From Phenylobacterium koreense (lineage in GTDB: Bacteria > Pseudomonadota > Alphaproteobacteria > Caulobacterales > Caulobacteraceae), in assembly GCF_040545335.1 (NCBI RefSeq), contig NZ_JBEPLU010000001.1, positions 1,240,001 through 1,304,000 of the forward strand: 64,000 nucleotides of DNA, given 5' to 3'. Below, piece after piece: positions 26,844 through 35,290 of this stretch (the first letter of the stretch is position 1; each line of letters opens with the position of its first letter). The notes below the pieces were generated by a model. The model had not been told where the DNA came from. It did no database searches and was given only the letters and a program-made list of their open reading frames with translations. The translations under genes and the position numbers were made by a program.

Positions 26844-27240
26844 AGATGGCGATGTTTCCCGGATCAGCATGCGCAATGGTACGGAGATCGCCGACCCCTG
26901 CGACGGCTTCATGACACGAGGCTGCGCTTTTGGTCTAGCGCGAGATCGCGATCGGCTGGGCCAATCCCTCTCAATGCCTGGATAAGGCGGCCAGCGCGGA
27001 CCGACCAAGCGCCTTGCTGCGCACGATCGCCGCGGGTGTAAACACTTCGGAAACCAAGTTCGCGCTTCCTCTGCAAACGCTGGCCGGGCCTGGGTTTCAT
27101 GACAATTTCCAGGCGAGCGCACAAACCCCTTTACATCGAGGGTCAACGACCCTATTTCGCACGGCTCCGGCGGACCCGATGTCCTCAAAAGCGCTGCTAA
27201 CGCCGGTCTAGGTTCAACAATCCGTTGGGGGTTGCGTGAG
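26844..27240 (+). promoter_or_regulatory. 397-base divergent intergenic region with a possible speF-type RNA leader
   Basis: This region separates phnCDE from the ornithine/lysine decarboxylase gene. It contains a GGGTC-AAC-GACCC hairpin at about 27143-27155 and other short complementary stretches close to the decarboxylase start. The Rfam speF motif is a conserved RNA found upstream of alphaproteobacterial ornithine decarboxylase genes in this same position. I infer the leader from location and structure only and cannot confirm its consensus. Confidence 0.35.
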
Positions 27241-28494
27241 GTGCAAAGGTACCATACGCCCCTGGACCTGGTCCGTGAGCGGCCACCGGAACGCCCTGTC
27301 GCCATTGCGCGACCGGACGCGGTGGCGGTAGCGGCGCGCTGGTTCCAGGATAATTTCAAAGGCGACGTCTTCTACGCGGTGAAGGCCAATCCTTCGCCCT
27401 GGGTCATTCAGGCCCTCGTGCAGAACGGCGTGACGTCCTTCGATGTGGCCTCGGTCCCCGAGATCGAGCTGGTCGCGCAGCACGCGCCGGGTTCCCGCAT
27501 GGCCTTCATGCACCCGGTGAAGAGCCGCGCGGCGATTGCGGCCGCCTATTTCGATCACGGGGTGAAGACCTTCTCGCTGGATACCCACGAGGAGCTCGAG
27601 AAGATCCTCGCGGCGACCCAGGGCGCGAAGGATCTGAACCTCATCGTCCGTCTCGGCGTCTCCGCCGAGGGCGCGGCCTATTCGCTGGCCGGCAAGTTCG
27701 GCGTCGATCCGCATCAGGCTCCGGGCCTGCTGCTGGCCGCCCGCCGCGCGACCCAGGACCTGATGGGCGTCTCGTTCCACGTGGGCAGCCAGTGCATGCG
27801 TCCGACCGCCTACCAGGCGGCGATGACCCAGGCGTCCCGCGCCCTGGTCCGCGCCGGCGTGTTCGCCGACGTGGTGGACGTGGGCGGCGGCTTCCCGTCG
27901 GTCTATCCCGGCATGGTTCCGCCGGACCTGGCCGACTACATGGACTCCATCGACCGCGGCTTCGCCGAGATGATGGTGCACGAGACGACCGAGCTGTGGT
28001 GCGAACCGGGCCGGGCGCTGGTGGCCGAGGGCTCCTCGATCCTCACCAAGGTCGAACTCAAGAAGGGCGACGCGCTCTATCTGAACGACGGTTCCTATGG
28101 GTCGCTGTTCGACGCCGCACACACCAAATGGCCCTTTCCGGTCAAGCTGCTTCGCGGCGAGAACGGCGAGGCCCACGAGGTGAAGGGCCCGCTGAAGCCC
28201 TACCGCTTCTGGGGTCCGACCTGCGACTCGCTCGACCACATGCCCGGCCCGTTCTGGCTGCCGGAGGATGTGCGCGAGGGCGACTATGTCGAGATCGGCA
28301 TGCTCGGCGCCTATGGCGTGGCCATGAACACCCGCTTCAACGGCTTCGGCGATGCCGAGACCGTGGAGACGGCCGACGCGCCCATGGCCTCGATGTTCGG
28401 CCTGGCGCGGCGTTCGATCCCGGTTCCCCGCCAGGAGAGCCAGAACGTCGTGAAACTGTCGCGAGCTCGCGGAAAGAAGCGTCGGCGGAAATAA
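27241..28494 (+). CDS. Type III PLP-dependent decarboxylase (ornithine/lysine decarboxylase family)
   Basis: The PLP lysine is in FYAVKANP, the diamine/phosphate-binding loop reads CEPGRALVAEG, and the active-site cysteine is in GPTCDSLDHM. These are hallmarks of eukaryotic-type (fold III) ornithine decarboxylases, which make putrescine. The start is either TTG 27232 or GTG 27241; I use the GTG. The C-terminus is lysine/arginine-rich. The next gene on the same strand is a deoxyhypusine-synthase-like enzyme that would use the polyamine, so together they form a polyamine pathway. Confidence 0.9.
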   Translation: MQRYHTPLDLVRERPPERPVAIARPDAVAVAARWFQDNFKGDVFYAVKANPSPWVIQALVQNGVTSFDVASVPEIELVAQHAPGSRMAFMHPVKSRAAIAAAYFDHGVKTFSLDTHEELEKILAATQGAKDLNLIVRLGVSAEGAAYSLAGKFGVDPHQAPGLLLAARRATQDLMGVSFHVGSQCMRPTAYQAAMTQASRALVRAGVFADVVDVGGGFPSVYPGMVPPDLADYMDSIDRGFAEMMVHETTELWCEPGRALVAEGSSILTKVELKKGDALYLNDGSYGSLFDAAHTKWPFPVKLLRGENGEAHEVKGPLKPYRFWGPTCDSLDHMPGPFWLPEDVREGDYVEIGMLGAYGVAMNTRFNGFGDAETVETADAPMASMFGLARRSIPVPRQESQNVVKLSRARGKKRRRK

Positions 28495-28513
28495 GCCGGC
28501 TGCTCGAGTGTTA

Positions 28514-28556
28514 TAGGCGCGGCCGGTCGCTCCGTCCCGGCCGCGCCTCTTCCATT
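28514..28556 (+). terminator. Strong hairpin after the decarboxylase gene, possible terminator
   Basis: The arms AGGCGCGGCCGG and CCGGCCGCGCCT pair around a ten-base loop, followed by a weak T-rich stretch (TCTTCCATTT). It may reduce read-through into the next polyamine gene. Confidence 0.5.
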
Positions 28557-28590
28557 TGGACGGGCGCTCAAACTCTGAGGATTTAAGAGA

Positions 28591-29652
28591 ATGAACGCTG
28601 ACGTTCAGAAGTCGAACCGCAAGGCCGAACTGCTGGCCAACACCGTCGAGCACGTGGCGATCGACCAGTACGACGCCCGTCCGGTCATCGACGCCATGCG
28701 CAAGATGAGCTTCACCAGCCGCGACACCGCGCGCGCGGCGGACATCTGGTCGATGTCGCTGGAAGACAAGGACTGCTCGACCTGGCTGACCCTGGCAGGG
28801 TCGACCAGCGCCGGCGGCTGCATGCACATCTATCGCGACATGGTGAAGTACGGGATGATCGACACGATCGTCTCGACCGGCGCCTCGATCATCGACATGG
28901 ACTTCTTCGAGGCCCTCGGCTTCAAGCACTATCAGGCCCAGTCGAACGTCGACGACCGCGACCTGCGGGAACTCTATATCGACCGCATCTACGACACCTA
29001 CATCGACGAGGAAGAGCTGCAGGCCTGCGACTCGACGATCTACGAGATCGCCAACGCCCTGGAGCCCCGCCCCTATTCGTCGCGCGAGTTCATCTACGAG
29101 ATGGGCAAGTGGCTGGCCGAAGGCGGCGCCAAGAAGCCGGGCTCGCTGATCGAGACCTGCTATCACGAGGGCGTGCCGATCTTCTGCCCGGCCTTCACCG
29201 ATAGCTCGGCCGGCTTCGGCCTGGTGAAGCATCAGGTCGAGCGGATGAAGGCGGGCAAGCCCTACCTGACCATCGACTCGGTCGCCGACTTCCGTGAACT
29301 GACGGACATCAAGCTGGCGGCCGGCACCACCGGCCTCTTCATGGTCGGCGGCGGCGTTCCGAAGAACTTCGCCCAGGACACCGTGGTCTGCGCCGAGATC
29401 CTCGGCCACGAGGCCGAGATGCACCGCTACGCGGTCCAGATCACCGTGGCCGACGTGCGCGACGGCGCCTGCTCGTCCTCGACGCTCAAGGAAGCCTGCT
29501 CCTGGGGCAAGGTCGACGTGACCTGGGAACAGATGGTCTTCGCCGAAGCCACCACCGTGGTCCCGCTGATCGCCTCCAACGCCTGGCACAAGGGATCGTG
29601 GAAGACCCGCACCAAGCCGCGCTGGAACAAGCTCTTCGAAAAGAAGGCCTAA
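28591..29652 (+). CDS. Deoxyhypusine synthase-family protein (possible homospermidine synthase)
   Basis: The 353-residue product is a full-length deoxyhypusine synthase relative, with LAGSTSAGGCMHIYRDMV near the N-terminus, and the catalytic lysine in the segment EACSWGKVDVTWEQ. Bacteria have no eIF5A, and bacterial members of this family have been shown to make homospermidine or related polyamines with NAD. Context supports this, as the gene directly follows a PLP decarboxylase that supplies putrescine. It starts after an AAGAGA ribosome binding site and ends before a strong terminator. Confidence 0.88.
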   Translation: MNADVQKSNRKAELLANTVEHVAIDQYDARPVIDAMRKMSFTSRDTARAADIWSMSLEDKDCSTWLTLAGSTSAGGCMHIYRDMVKYGMIDTIVSTGASIIDMDFFEALGFKHYQAQSNVDDRDLRELYIDRIYDTYIDEEELQACDSTIYEIANALEPRPYSSREFIYEMGKWLAEGGAKKPGSLIETCYHEGVPIFCPAFTDSSAGFGLVKHQVERMKAGKPYLTIDSVADFRELTDIKLAAGTTGLFMVGGGVPKNFAQDTVVCAEILGHEAEMHRYAVQITVADVRDGACSSSTLKEACSWGKVDVTWEQMVFAEATTVVPLIASNAWHKGSWKTRTKPRWNKLFEKKA

Positions 29653-29662
29653 GCGAAACGAG

Positions 29663-29697
29663 AATGGCCGGGGTTCACGCCCCGGCCATTTTTGTTT
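29663..29697 (+). terminator. Rho-independent terminator after the deoxyhypusine synthase-like gene
   Basis: AATGGCCGGGG and CCCCGGCCATT form a long perfect stem around TTCACG, followed by TTTGTTT. Confidence 0.88.
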
Positions 29698-29734
29698 AGG
29701 CCGGAGGCGGAGCCGACAGCCGCAGGGGGATGAG

Positions 29735-30529
29735 ATGAACCGCACGCTGACCAGCCTGAGCATCACGGGAATCCTCGTCGCAGCGGCAGGCGGCGCGGCG
29801 CTCGCCCAGCACCCGCCGACCGCGCCTCAGGGCTATCTCGGCGAGGCCGCGCCCGACACCTACAAGATCCTGCCGCCCGCGCCGACGCCCGGTACGATCC
29901 GCTATCAGGCCGACCGCGCCACCTTCCTGGCCACCCGGGCGATGAAGGACTCGCCGCGCTGGTCGCTGGCGGCCGGCGACGTCGACGAGGCCGCGATCCT
30001 CAAGGACATGAGCTGCGCCATCGGCCTGGAGCTGACGCCGGACAATGCGCCGACCGTGACCAGGATTCTCACCACCATGCGCCACGACGTGCGCCGCGCG
30101 GTGAACCGTCCCAAGGACATCTACAAGCGCGAGCGTCCCTATCTGGTCGACCAGGGCGACATCTGCGTGGCCAAGACGGACGGCCTGGCCCAGAGCCCGG
30201 ACTATCCCTCCGGCCACACCACCTGGGGCTGGAGCGTCGGGCTGGTGCTGGCCGAACTCCTTCCCGAACACAGCACCGAGGTCCTGTCCCGGGCCCGCGC
30301 GTTCGGCGAGAGCCGGCTGATCTGCGGCGTCCACAACATGAGCGCGGTGGAGTCCGGGCGCACCAACGGCTCGATCGTGGTCGCCGGCCTGCACGCCTCG
30401 CCCCGGTTCCGCGCCGACATGGACAAGGCTCGCAAGGAGATCGCCGCGGCCCGCAAGTCGCCCAAGGTCCCCGACGCCGCCGCCTGCGCCGCCGAGGCCG
30501 AACTGATCGCCAAGTCGCCGTACAACTAG
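29735..30529 (+). CDS. Class A non-specific acid phosphatase (PAP2 family), secreted
   Basis: A signal peptide (GILVAAAGGAALA) leads into a 240-residue PAP2-type domain. The phosphatase motifs are a KxxxxxxRP element in KDIYKRERPYL, PSGHTTWGWS, and SRLICGVHNMSAVESGR. In the third motif the canonical SRx5Hx3D aspartate position is alanine, though a glutamate follows two residues later. The family dephosphorylates organic phosphates in the periplasm. The substitution makes its activity uncertain. It is convergent with the MsrP-like gene. Confidence 0.88.
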   Translation: MNRTLTSLSITGILVAAAGGAALAQHPPTAPQGYLGEAAPDTYKILPPAPTPGTIRYQADRATFLATRAMKDSPRWSLAAGDVDEAAILKDMSCAIGLELTPDNAPTVTRILTTMRHDVRRAVNRPKDIYKRERPYLVDQGDICVAKTDGLAQSPDYPSGHTTWGWSVGLVLAELLPEHSTEVLSRARAFGESRLICGVHNMSAVESGRTNGSIVVAGLHASPRFRADMDKARKEIAAARKSPKVPDAAACAAEAELIAKSPYN

Positions 30530-30531
30530 GC

Positions 30532-31305
30532 TCAGATCCCCGCGTACCATTCGTAGCCGCGGTCTTCCCAGAAGCCGCCCTTGCCGCCGGCGATGCCCGT
30601 CAGGTCGGCGACGGCCTCGATCCGCATGACGTACTTGGCGTGCTTGTAGCCGAGCTGGCGTTCGACCCGCAGGCGGACGGGCGCGCCATGGGCGACCGGC
30701 AGTGGGGCGCCGTTCATGTCGTAGGCGAGGATGGTCTGCGGGTGGTAGGCGTCGACGAGGTCGATGCTCTCGTAATAGCGGCCAAGGCCCTGCGGCGCAT
30801 TGGGGTCGAGGGTGTCGGCGCAGTGGAAGACGACGTAGCGAGCGTCAGGCTTCAGCCCCGCCTTGTCCAGCAGGGCGCCGAGCCGCGCCCCGGTCCACTT
30901 GCCGATCGCCGACCATCCCTCGACGCAGTCGTGGCGGGTGACCTGGGTGCGGACCGGCTGCGCGCGGAGCTCGGCCAGGGAGAGCGCCAGCGGCCGCTCG
31001 ACCAGGCCGTCCACGACCAGCCGCCAGTCCGCAAAGCCATTGTCGACCAGGGCGCGATAATCGGCGTCGCCGGGCGAGATCGATCCGTTCGCCCGGAAGT
31101 CCGGGGAAATCCGGCTTTCGGGAAACTCCTGCGCCAGGGCGGTGCGGTCGACCAGCAGGCGCTGGGCGCGGCGCGTCAGGCCTTCGGCCCGGGCCAGCCC
31201 CTTCTGGACGGACGGATTGAGGGTGAGCTGGTCGCAGGCGGCCAGGACCAGGCCGCTCGCCGCGGTCGCCAGGCCCGAGAGCCATTGCCGGCGCGTACCT
31301 CTCAT
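30532..31305 (-). CDS. MsrP/YedY-like molybdopterin-dependent oxidoreductase
   Basis: The N-terminus carries a twin-arginine signal (RRQWLSGLATAASG) that also ends in a lipobox-like ACD, so the protein may be exported folded and lipidated. The molybdenum ligand cysteine is in TRHDCVEGWSAIGKWTG, the sulfite oxidase-fold signature. MsrP-type enzymes reduce oxidised methionine in periplasmic proteins with electrons from a membrane cytochrome. Its start overlaps the stop of the upstream cytochrome b gene (ATGA), so the two make a catalytic subunit and its membrane partner. Confidence 0.88.
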   Translation of the reverse strand: MRGTRRQWLSGLATAASGLVLAACDQLTLNPSVQKGLARAEGLTRRAQRLLVDRTALAQEFPESRISPDFRANGSISPGDADYRALVDNGFADWRLVVDGLVERPLALSLAELRAQPVRTQVTRHDCVEGWSAIGKWTGARLGALLDKAGLKPDARYVVFHCADTLDPNAPQGLGRYYESIDLVDAYHPQTILAYDMNGAPLPVAHGAPVRLRVERQLGYKHAKYVMRIEAVADLTGIAGGKGGFWEDRGYEWYAGI

Positions 31306-32108
31306 CGGCCGCCCTCCTGCCGAATCGCAAACTGCCCGGTGACCATGGCGCGCAGGCTGTTCCAGGGGCTGGAGAGAAGCACCATCAGCACATGGACGAG
31401 CACGAACAGCACCAACAGGCTGGCGGTGAGGAAGTGGATCGTCCGCGCCGACTGCCGCCCGCCAAAGAGCTCCGGCAGCCAGGGAAATCCGGCGTTCATG
31501 CCTGGCGACATGGAAAGCCCGGTCAGCACCATCAGCGGCAGGAGAATCAGCACCACCGCCAGATAGCTCAGCTTCTGGAGCACGTTGTAGCGCCGCGCCG
31601 CCTCGCCCTTGGCGAACCGAAGGCGGCTATGGTCGACGACCTCGCGCCAGATGTGGCCGGGCGCAAGCTGGTCGCGGCCCGGCAGCAGGTCACGGCGCAG
31701 GTGGCCGCCGGCAAACGCGGCGAGCAGATAGACGAGGCCGTTCAGCGCGAAGATCCAGGCGAAGAAGAAGTGCCAGCGTCGGCCATCGGCCAGGCTGCGA
31801 TAGCTCGGCAGGGTCGCCCAGGCGGGAAAGCCCCGGACCTCGCCGCCCGAAAAGCCGAACAGGCCGGTGGTCTCGAACATCGCCGATCCGATCCTGGTCA
31901 CGCCGACGGCCTGATCGCCGCGCTCCCCGGCGACCATCGCCGCCCAAGGCTGGGCGAAGGTCGAGACGTCTCCCCAATAGAGCGCCGGATGGGCGTTGAA
32001 GATCTGCAAGCCGCTGGCCAGCAGCACCAGCAGGGCCAGGACATTGATCCAGTGGGTCAACCGCACGATCAGGCTGTGGCGTCGAACAAGGACGGCCGAG
32101 GACGGCAT
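31302..32108 (-). CDS. Cytochrome b561-like membrane subunit of the MsrP-like enzyme
   Basis: The 268-residue protein has about five helices and histidines placed for heme binding at HSLIVRLTHWINV, WHFFFAWIFALNG and IHFLTASLLVLFVLVHVLMV. It has the layout of the Ni/Fe-hydrogenase-type cytochrome b561 family rather than classical YedZ, but would play the same role of passing electrons from the quinone pool to the MsrP-like subunit. Its overlap with the downstream molybdoenzyme gene supports that. Confidence 0.85.
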   Translation of the reverse strand: MPSSAVLVRRHSLIVRLTHWINVLALLVLLASGLQIFNAHPALYWGDVSTFAQPWAAMVAGERGDQAVGVTRIGSAMFETTGLFGFSGGEVRGFPAWATLPSYRSLADGRRWHFFFAWIFALNGLVYLLAAFAGGHLRRDLLPGRDQLAPGHIWREVVDHSRLRFAKGEAARRYNVLQKLSYLAVVLILLPLMVLTGLSMSPGMNAGFPWLPELFGGRQSARTIHFLTASLLVLFVLVHVLMVLLSSPWNSLRAMVTGQFAIRQEGGR

Positions 32109-32212
32109 CCGGCTTCCTCCATGTCCCAGCGACTGTGCGCCAGGGCGCCGGCGCGGTCCAGGCTGGAACGTGACGCGGCCCTGCCGGTTTTGCTGTCAGA
32201 AGGAGGAGCGCC

Positions 32213-32407
32213 ATGCCCCGACATCAGCAAGACAAGGAACTGCAGACACCCGGTCGCCGCGCCAACGCAGCCCAGCCGCTGGATGCGGCCAAGGACAACG
32301 CCGGCGCCGAACGATACCCCGACGAGGGCCGCAGCTTCGAGACCGAGAGCTCGTCCGGCGGGCATATGGGCCCCGGCGGCGATCCCGCCGAGGGCAAGCG
32401 CGACTAG
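32213..32407 (+). CDS. Small hydrophilic hypothetical protein
   Basis: The 64-residue product is rich in charged residues and glycine and starts after an AGGAGG site. It has no membrane segment and I do not recognise a family. The disordered composition, with SSGGHMGPGG near the end, is typical of small alphaproteobacterial stress-type proteins. Its last four bases overlap the end of the convergent PhnA-like gene. Confidence 0.6.
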   Translation: MPRHQQDKELQTPGRRANAAQPLDAAKDNAGAERYPDEGRSFETESSSGGHMGPGGDPAEGKRD

Positions 32408-32709
32408 AGCTTCTTGACGAACTCGGCGCGCAGCACGAGGCCCTTGATGGACTCGTGCCGACAGTCGATCTCCTGATCATCGCCGGTCAGACGGATCGAG
32501 CGGATGACCGTCCCGCGCTTCAGGGTCTGGCCCGCGCCCTTCACCTTCAGATCCTTGATCAGGGTGACGCTGTCACCATCCGCCAGGACGTTGCCGACGG
32601 AATCGCGCACCTCCACCACGCTGGCGGCCGCGTTCCGCGCCGCAAGATCGGCTGCGCTGACCCACTCGCCCGTGGCCTCGTCATAGACGAACTCGTCATT
32701 CCCGCTCAT
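32404..32709 (-). CDS. PhnA/YjdM family protein without the N-terminal zinc ribbon
   Basis: The C-terminal 70 residues match the PhnA (YjdM) domain: LADGDSVTLIKDLKVKGAG, then TVIRSIRLTGDDQEIDCRHE and a final LRAEFVKKL. The four-cysteine zinc ribbon that opens the E. coli protein is absent; the N-terminus here is acidic and aromatic instead. The family name refers to alkylphosphonate gene sets, but its function is not proven. ATG 32709 was chosen from a much longer open frame. Confidence 0.8.
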   Translation of the reverse strand: MSGNDEFVYDEATGEWVSAADLAARNAAASVVEVRDSVGNVLADGDSVTLIKDLKVKGAGQTLKRGTVIRSIRLTGDDQEIDCRHESIKGLVLRAEFVKKL

Positions 32710-32832
32710 GAAACCGTCTCCGAAGCTTTGCCCCGCCTTAACGGGGCGAATCGCCGAGAGCCAGCGCAAAGCTGGCGCCCATGCGCAAGGCCCCCTAAGT
32801 TCCGCCCACCATATTCCCGGGGAGTGTCGAGC

Positions 32833-33765
32833 GTGTCTGACGGCGTGGAAGTCTGGAGCGGCGGCGTCAACACCTGGGAATGCGACGAGATGGGCCACCT
32901 GAACGTGCGGTTCTGGGGCGCCAAGGCGCAGGAGGGCCTGGCTGGCCTGGCCGCGCAGCTCGGCATGCCTCGCGCGTTCGCCGCCGACGGCGAAGCGACG
33001 GTGATCGTCCGCGAGCAGCACATCCGCTTCCTGCGCGAGGCGCATGCGGGCGCGGCGCTGAGCATGACCGGCGGCGTGGTCGAAATGGGCGAGACCGACG
33101 CGCGGCTGATCCTGGTCATCCGCCATCCCGACGGACGGCCCGCGGCCACCTTCCAATTGGTCGTCGAGCACGTCACGAGCAAGGAGATGCGCCCCTTCGC
33201 CTGGTCGGCGCCCATCCGCGAACGCGCGGCCGGCCTGATGACCAAGGTCCCCGACTTCGCAGCCGCCCGTAGCATCGACCTTTCGCCGGTGACCTCGACC
33301 GCCAGTCTGCAACGGGCGCTGGGGCTGGACCTGAAGCGCATCGGCCTCGGAGTGATCGGACCGGCGGAATGCGACGTGTTCGGACGCATGCGCCCGGAGA
33401 TCTTCATCGGCCGGGTGTCGGACGGGGTGGGCCGGCTGTTCGGCGAGACCCGGCCTGGCCCGGCCAGCCTCGCCGAGGACGAGCCGCAGCCGCGGATCGG
33501 CGGGGCGGTGCTGGAATACCGGGTGCTGCACCTGGCCTGGCCGGAAGCCGGCGACGGCGTCGAACTGCGCTCCGGCTTTGCGGGCTGCGACGCCCGGACC
33601 CGCCGGGTGATCCACTGGATGGTCGATCCGCAAAGCGGCCGGCCATGGGCCAGCGCCGAGGCGGTGGTGATCTCCTTCGACCTCGACAAGCGCAAGGTCG
33701 TGGACATCTCGCAGGCGGCGCAGGAGGTCTACCGCGCCGCCTCCCCCAAGGGCCTGGCGCTTTAG
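32833..33765 (+). CDS. Thioesterase family protein, double hotdog
   Basis: The 310-residue protein has two hotdog-like halves. The first starts VWSGGVNTWECDEMGHLNVRFWG, where a DEMGHLNV segment matches the 4-hydroxybenzoyl-CoA thioesterase-type active site, and the second half contains the GPAECDVFGRMRPEIFIG strand. It should hydrolyse acyl-CoA esters in the cytoplasm. I chose GTG 32833 after a GGGGAG site. Its end overlaps the convergent hydrolase by four bases. Confidence 0.8.
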   Translation: MSDGVEVWSGGVNTWECDEMGHLNVRFWGAKAQEGLAGLAAQLGMPRAFAADGEATVIVREQHIRFLREAHAGAALSMTGGVVEMGETDARLILVIRHPDGRPAATFQLVVEHVTSKEMRPFAWSAPIRERAAGLMTKVPDFAAARSIDLSPVTSTASLQRALGLDLKRIGLGVIGPAECDVFGRMRPEIFIGRVSDGVGRLFGETRPGPASLAEDEPQPRIGGAVLEYRVLHLAWPEAGDGVELRSGFAGCDARTRRVIHWMVDPQSGRPWASAEAVVISFDLDKRKVVDISQAAQEVYRAASPKGLAL

Positions 33766-34640
33766 CCGACCGCCTTGCGCAGGGCGGCCTGGACGAGGTC
33801 CGGCCGTTCCATGGGCACGAAGTGGGTCGTGCCCGGCACGGTCTCCATCTGGATACGGCCGGCGGCGACCAGGGCGTCCAGCCGCGGATCTTCGCGGCAG
33901 GTGGAGCCCTGGGCGGCGCGGAAGATGCGCATCGGGACCCTGGCGGCCTCGAAGGCGCCCCAGGTGTCGTGGGCGTGGGAGCTGAAATTCGACGCCTCCC
34001 AGGCCGGCGAGCATGAAAGCTCGACCTCGCCGTCAGGGCGCTCGCGGAAGCCGTCGGCCACATAGTCGGCGAGCATTTCGGGCGGCCAGGTCTTGAAGGC
34101 GCCGCGCCCCGTATAGGCGGCCACGACGGCCGCCCGGTCCGGGAACACCGACCGGCGCTTCAGAGCGCCCTGGACCATCGGCGAGTTGGCGAACTGGGCC
34201 GGATCGACCTTGCTCGGGCCCGGCGTCACGACGGGATCGAACAAGACCAGACTGCGGATGCGGCGCGAATCTTCGGCCTGGGCCAGGACGCAGGCGGTGC
34301 CGCCCATCGAGTGTCCCGAGAGGACGACATCGCCCAGGTCCAGGGTGTCGAGCAGCGCCAGCAGGTCGTCGCGCAGGCCGTTCCAGGAGGTCCGCCCCTC
34401 GGTCTCGGCCGGCAGGGTCGAACGGCCATGACCACGCTGGTCGACCGCCAGGATCCGATAGTCCCGGGCCAGCGGCTCAAGGATCGCGCGATAGGTCCGG
34501 GCGTTGAAACCGTTGGCGTGGACGAAAACGATGTCCACCGGGCGGGAGGCGTCCCCGAACTCGAGCGCCGCCATGGCCCCGCCGCGGCCCGCAAGTTCGA
34601 AAAGACGCGCCCGGGGCGCATCCGTCAAAGCCGAATCCAT
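33762..34640 (-). CDS. Alpha/beta hydrolase
   Basis: The 292-residue enzyme has the canonical motifs: HANGFNARTYRAI forming the oxyanion region, DQRGHGRST, the nucleophile elbow SGHSMGGTA, and a catalytic histidine in GTTHFVPMERPD. It should hydrolyse an ester or similar bond; the substrate is unknown. I use ATG 34640 rather than the longer open frame to 34847, because the hydrolase core starts soon after it. It is convergent with the thioesterase gene. Confidence 0.88.
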   Translation of the reverse strand: MDSALTDAPRARLFELAGRGGAMAALEFGDASRPVDIVFVHANGFNARTYRAILEPLARDYRILAVDQRGHGRSTLPAETEGRTSWNGLRDDLLALLDTLDLGDVVLSGHSMGGTACVLAQAEDSRRIRSLVLFDPVVTPGPSKVDPAQFANSPMVQGALKRRSVFPDRAAVVAAYTGRGAFKTWPPEMLADYVADGFRERPDGEVELSCSPAWEASNFSSHAHDTWGAFEAARVPMRIFRAAQGSTCREDPRLDALVAAGRIQMETVPGTTHFVPMERPDLVQAALRKAVG

Positions 34641-34901
34641 GTAGCAATCCTCCGACAACCGCCTATATGAAGCGCCCGCTAGCGGAACGCGCAATGACCG
34701 GCCGTTGGCGGATATTCCCTCGAAAGCCTTGGTTTTCCACACAATCTCGCCCTCGGGGCGAAATGTGATCACAGAGGCGTGAATTAAAGCCTTGCCCTTG
34801 GCGCTCAGCCGGGCATATTCCAGGGCAGCGCTCGCGACCGTTCCCACACGGGTTCGCCTCGTCAGGCGCTTCTAACCTCCGTTTCCAGGGGACCCAGGGA
34901 C

Positions 34902-35210
34902 ATGACCACCGAAATCCTTCGCAAGCTGCTCGTCGCCGGCGCCGCTGTCGCCGCTCTGTCCGTCGCCGCCTGCGGCAAGCCGGCTGAAAAGGCCGACGCC
35001 GCCGCCGCCGAAGCCACCACCGAAGCTTCGACCGCTGCTGAAGCCGCCACCACCGCGACCGACGCTGCGGCCACCGCCGCCGACGCCGCCGCCGACGCGA
35101 CCAAGGCCGCTGGCGACGCCGCCGCTGCTGCTCCGGCCGCCGCCGCCGACGCCGCCGCTGCTCCGGCCGCCCCGGCTGCCGACGCCGCTGCCGCTCCGGC
35201 CGCGAAGTAA
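34902..35210 (+). CDS. Alanine-rich small lipoprotein
   Basis: The lipoprotein signal ends with the lipobox LSVAACGKP, so Cys25 would be lipidated. The mature 78 residues consist of alanine, aspartate, lysine, threonine and proline in repeating short blocks and should be a flexible, weakly structured chain in the periplasm. I recognise no domain. The coding region is a long run of GCN codons, so repeat-length change is possible. A strong terminator follows. Confidence 0.75.
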   Translation: MTTEILRKLLVAGAAVAALSVAACGKPAEKADAAAAEATTEASTAAEAATTATDAAATAADAAADATKAAGDAAAAAPAAAADAAAAPAAPAADAAAAPAAK

Positions 35211-35241
35211 GTCTTACGAACGCATCAGCGTTCTAAGCGGA

Positions 35242-35273
35242 GGGCCGCCCTTTGGGGCGGCCCTTTTCTTTTG
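35242..35273 (+). terminator. Rho-independent terminator after the alanine-rich lipoprotein gene
   Basis: GGGCCGCC pairs with GGCGGCCC across CTTTGG and is followed by TTTTCTTTT. Confidence 0.9.
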
Positions 35274-35290
35274 TCCGCTATGATACCGCC

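Noticed and set aside
34764..34773. Perfect TGTGATCACA palindrome, CRP/FNR-like
   Set aside because: The CRP consensus needs a six-base spacer between TGTGA and TCACA, which is missing here. A ten-base palindrome alone is too weak to call a site.
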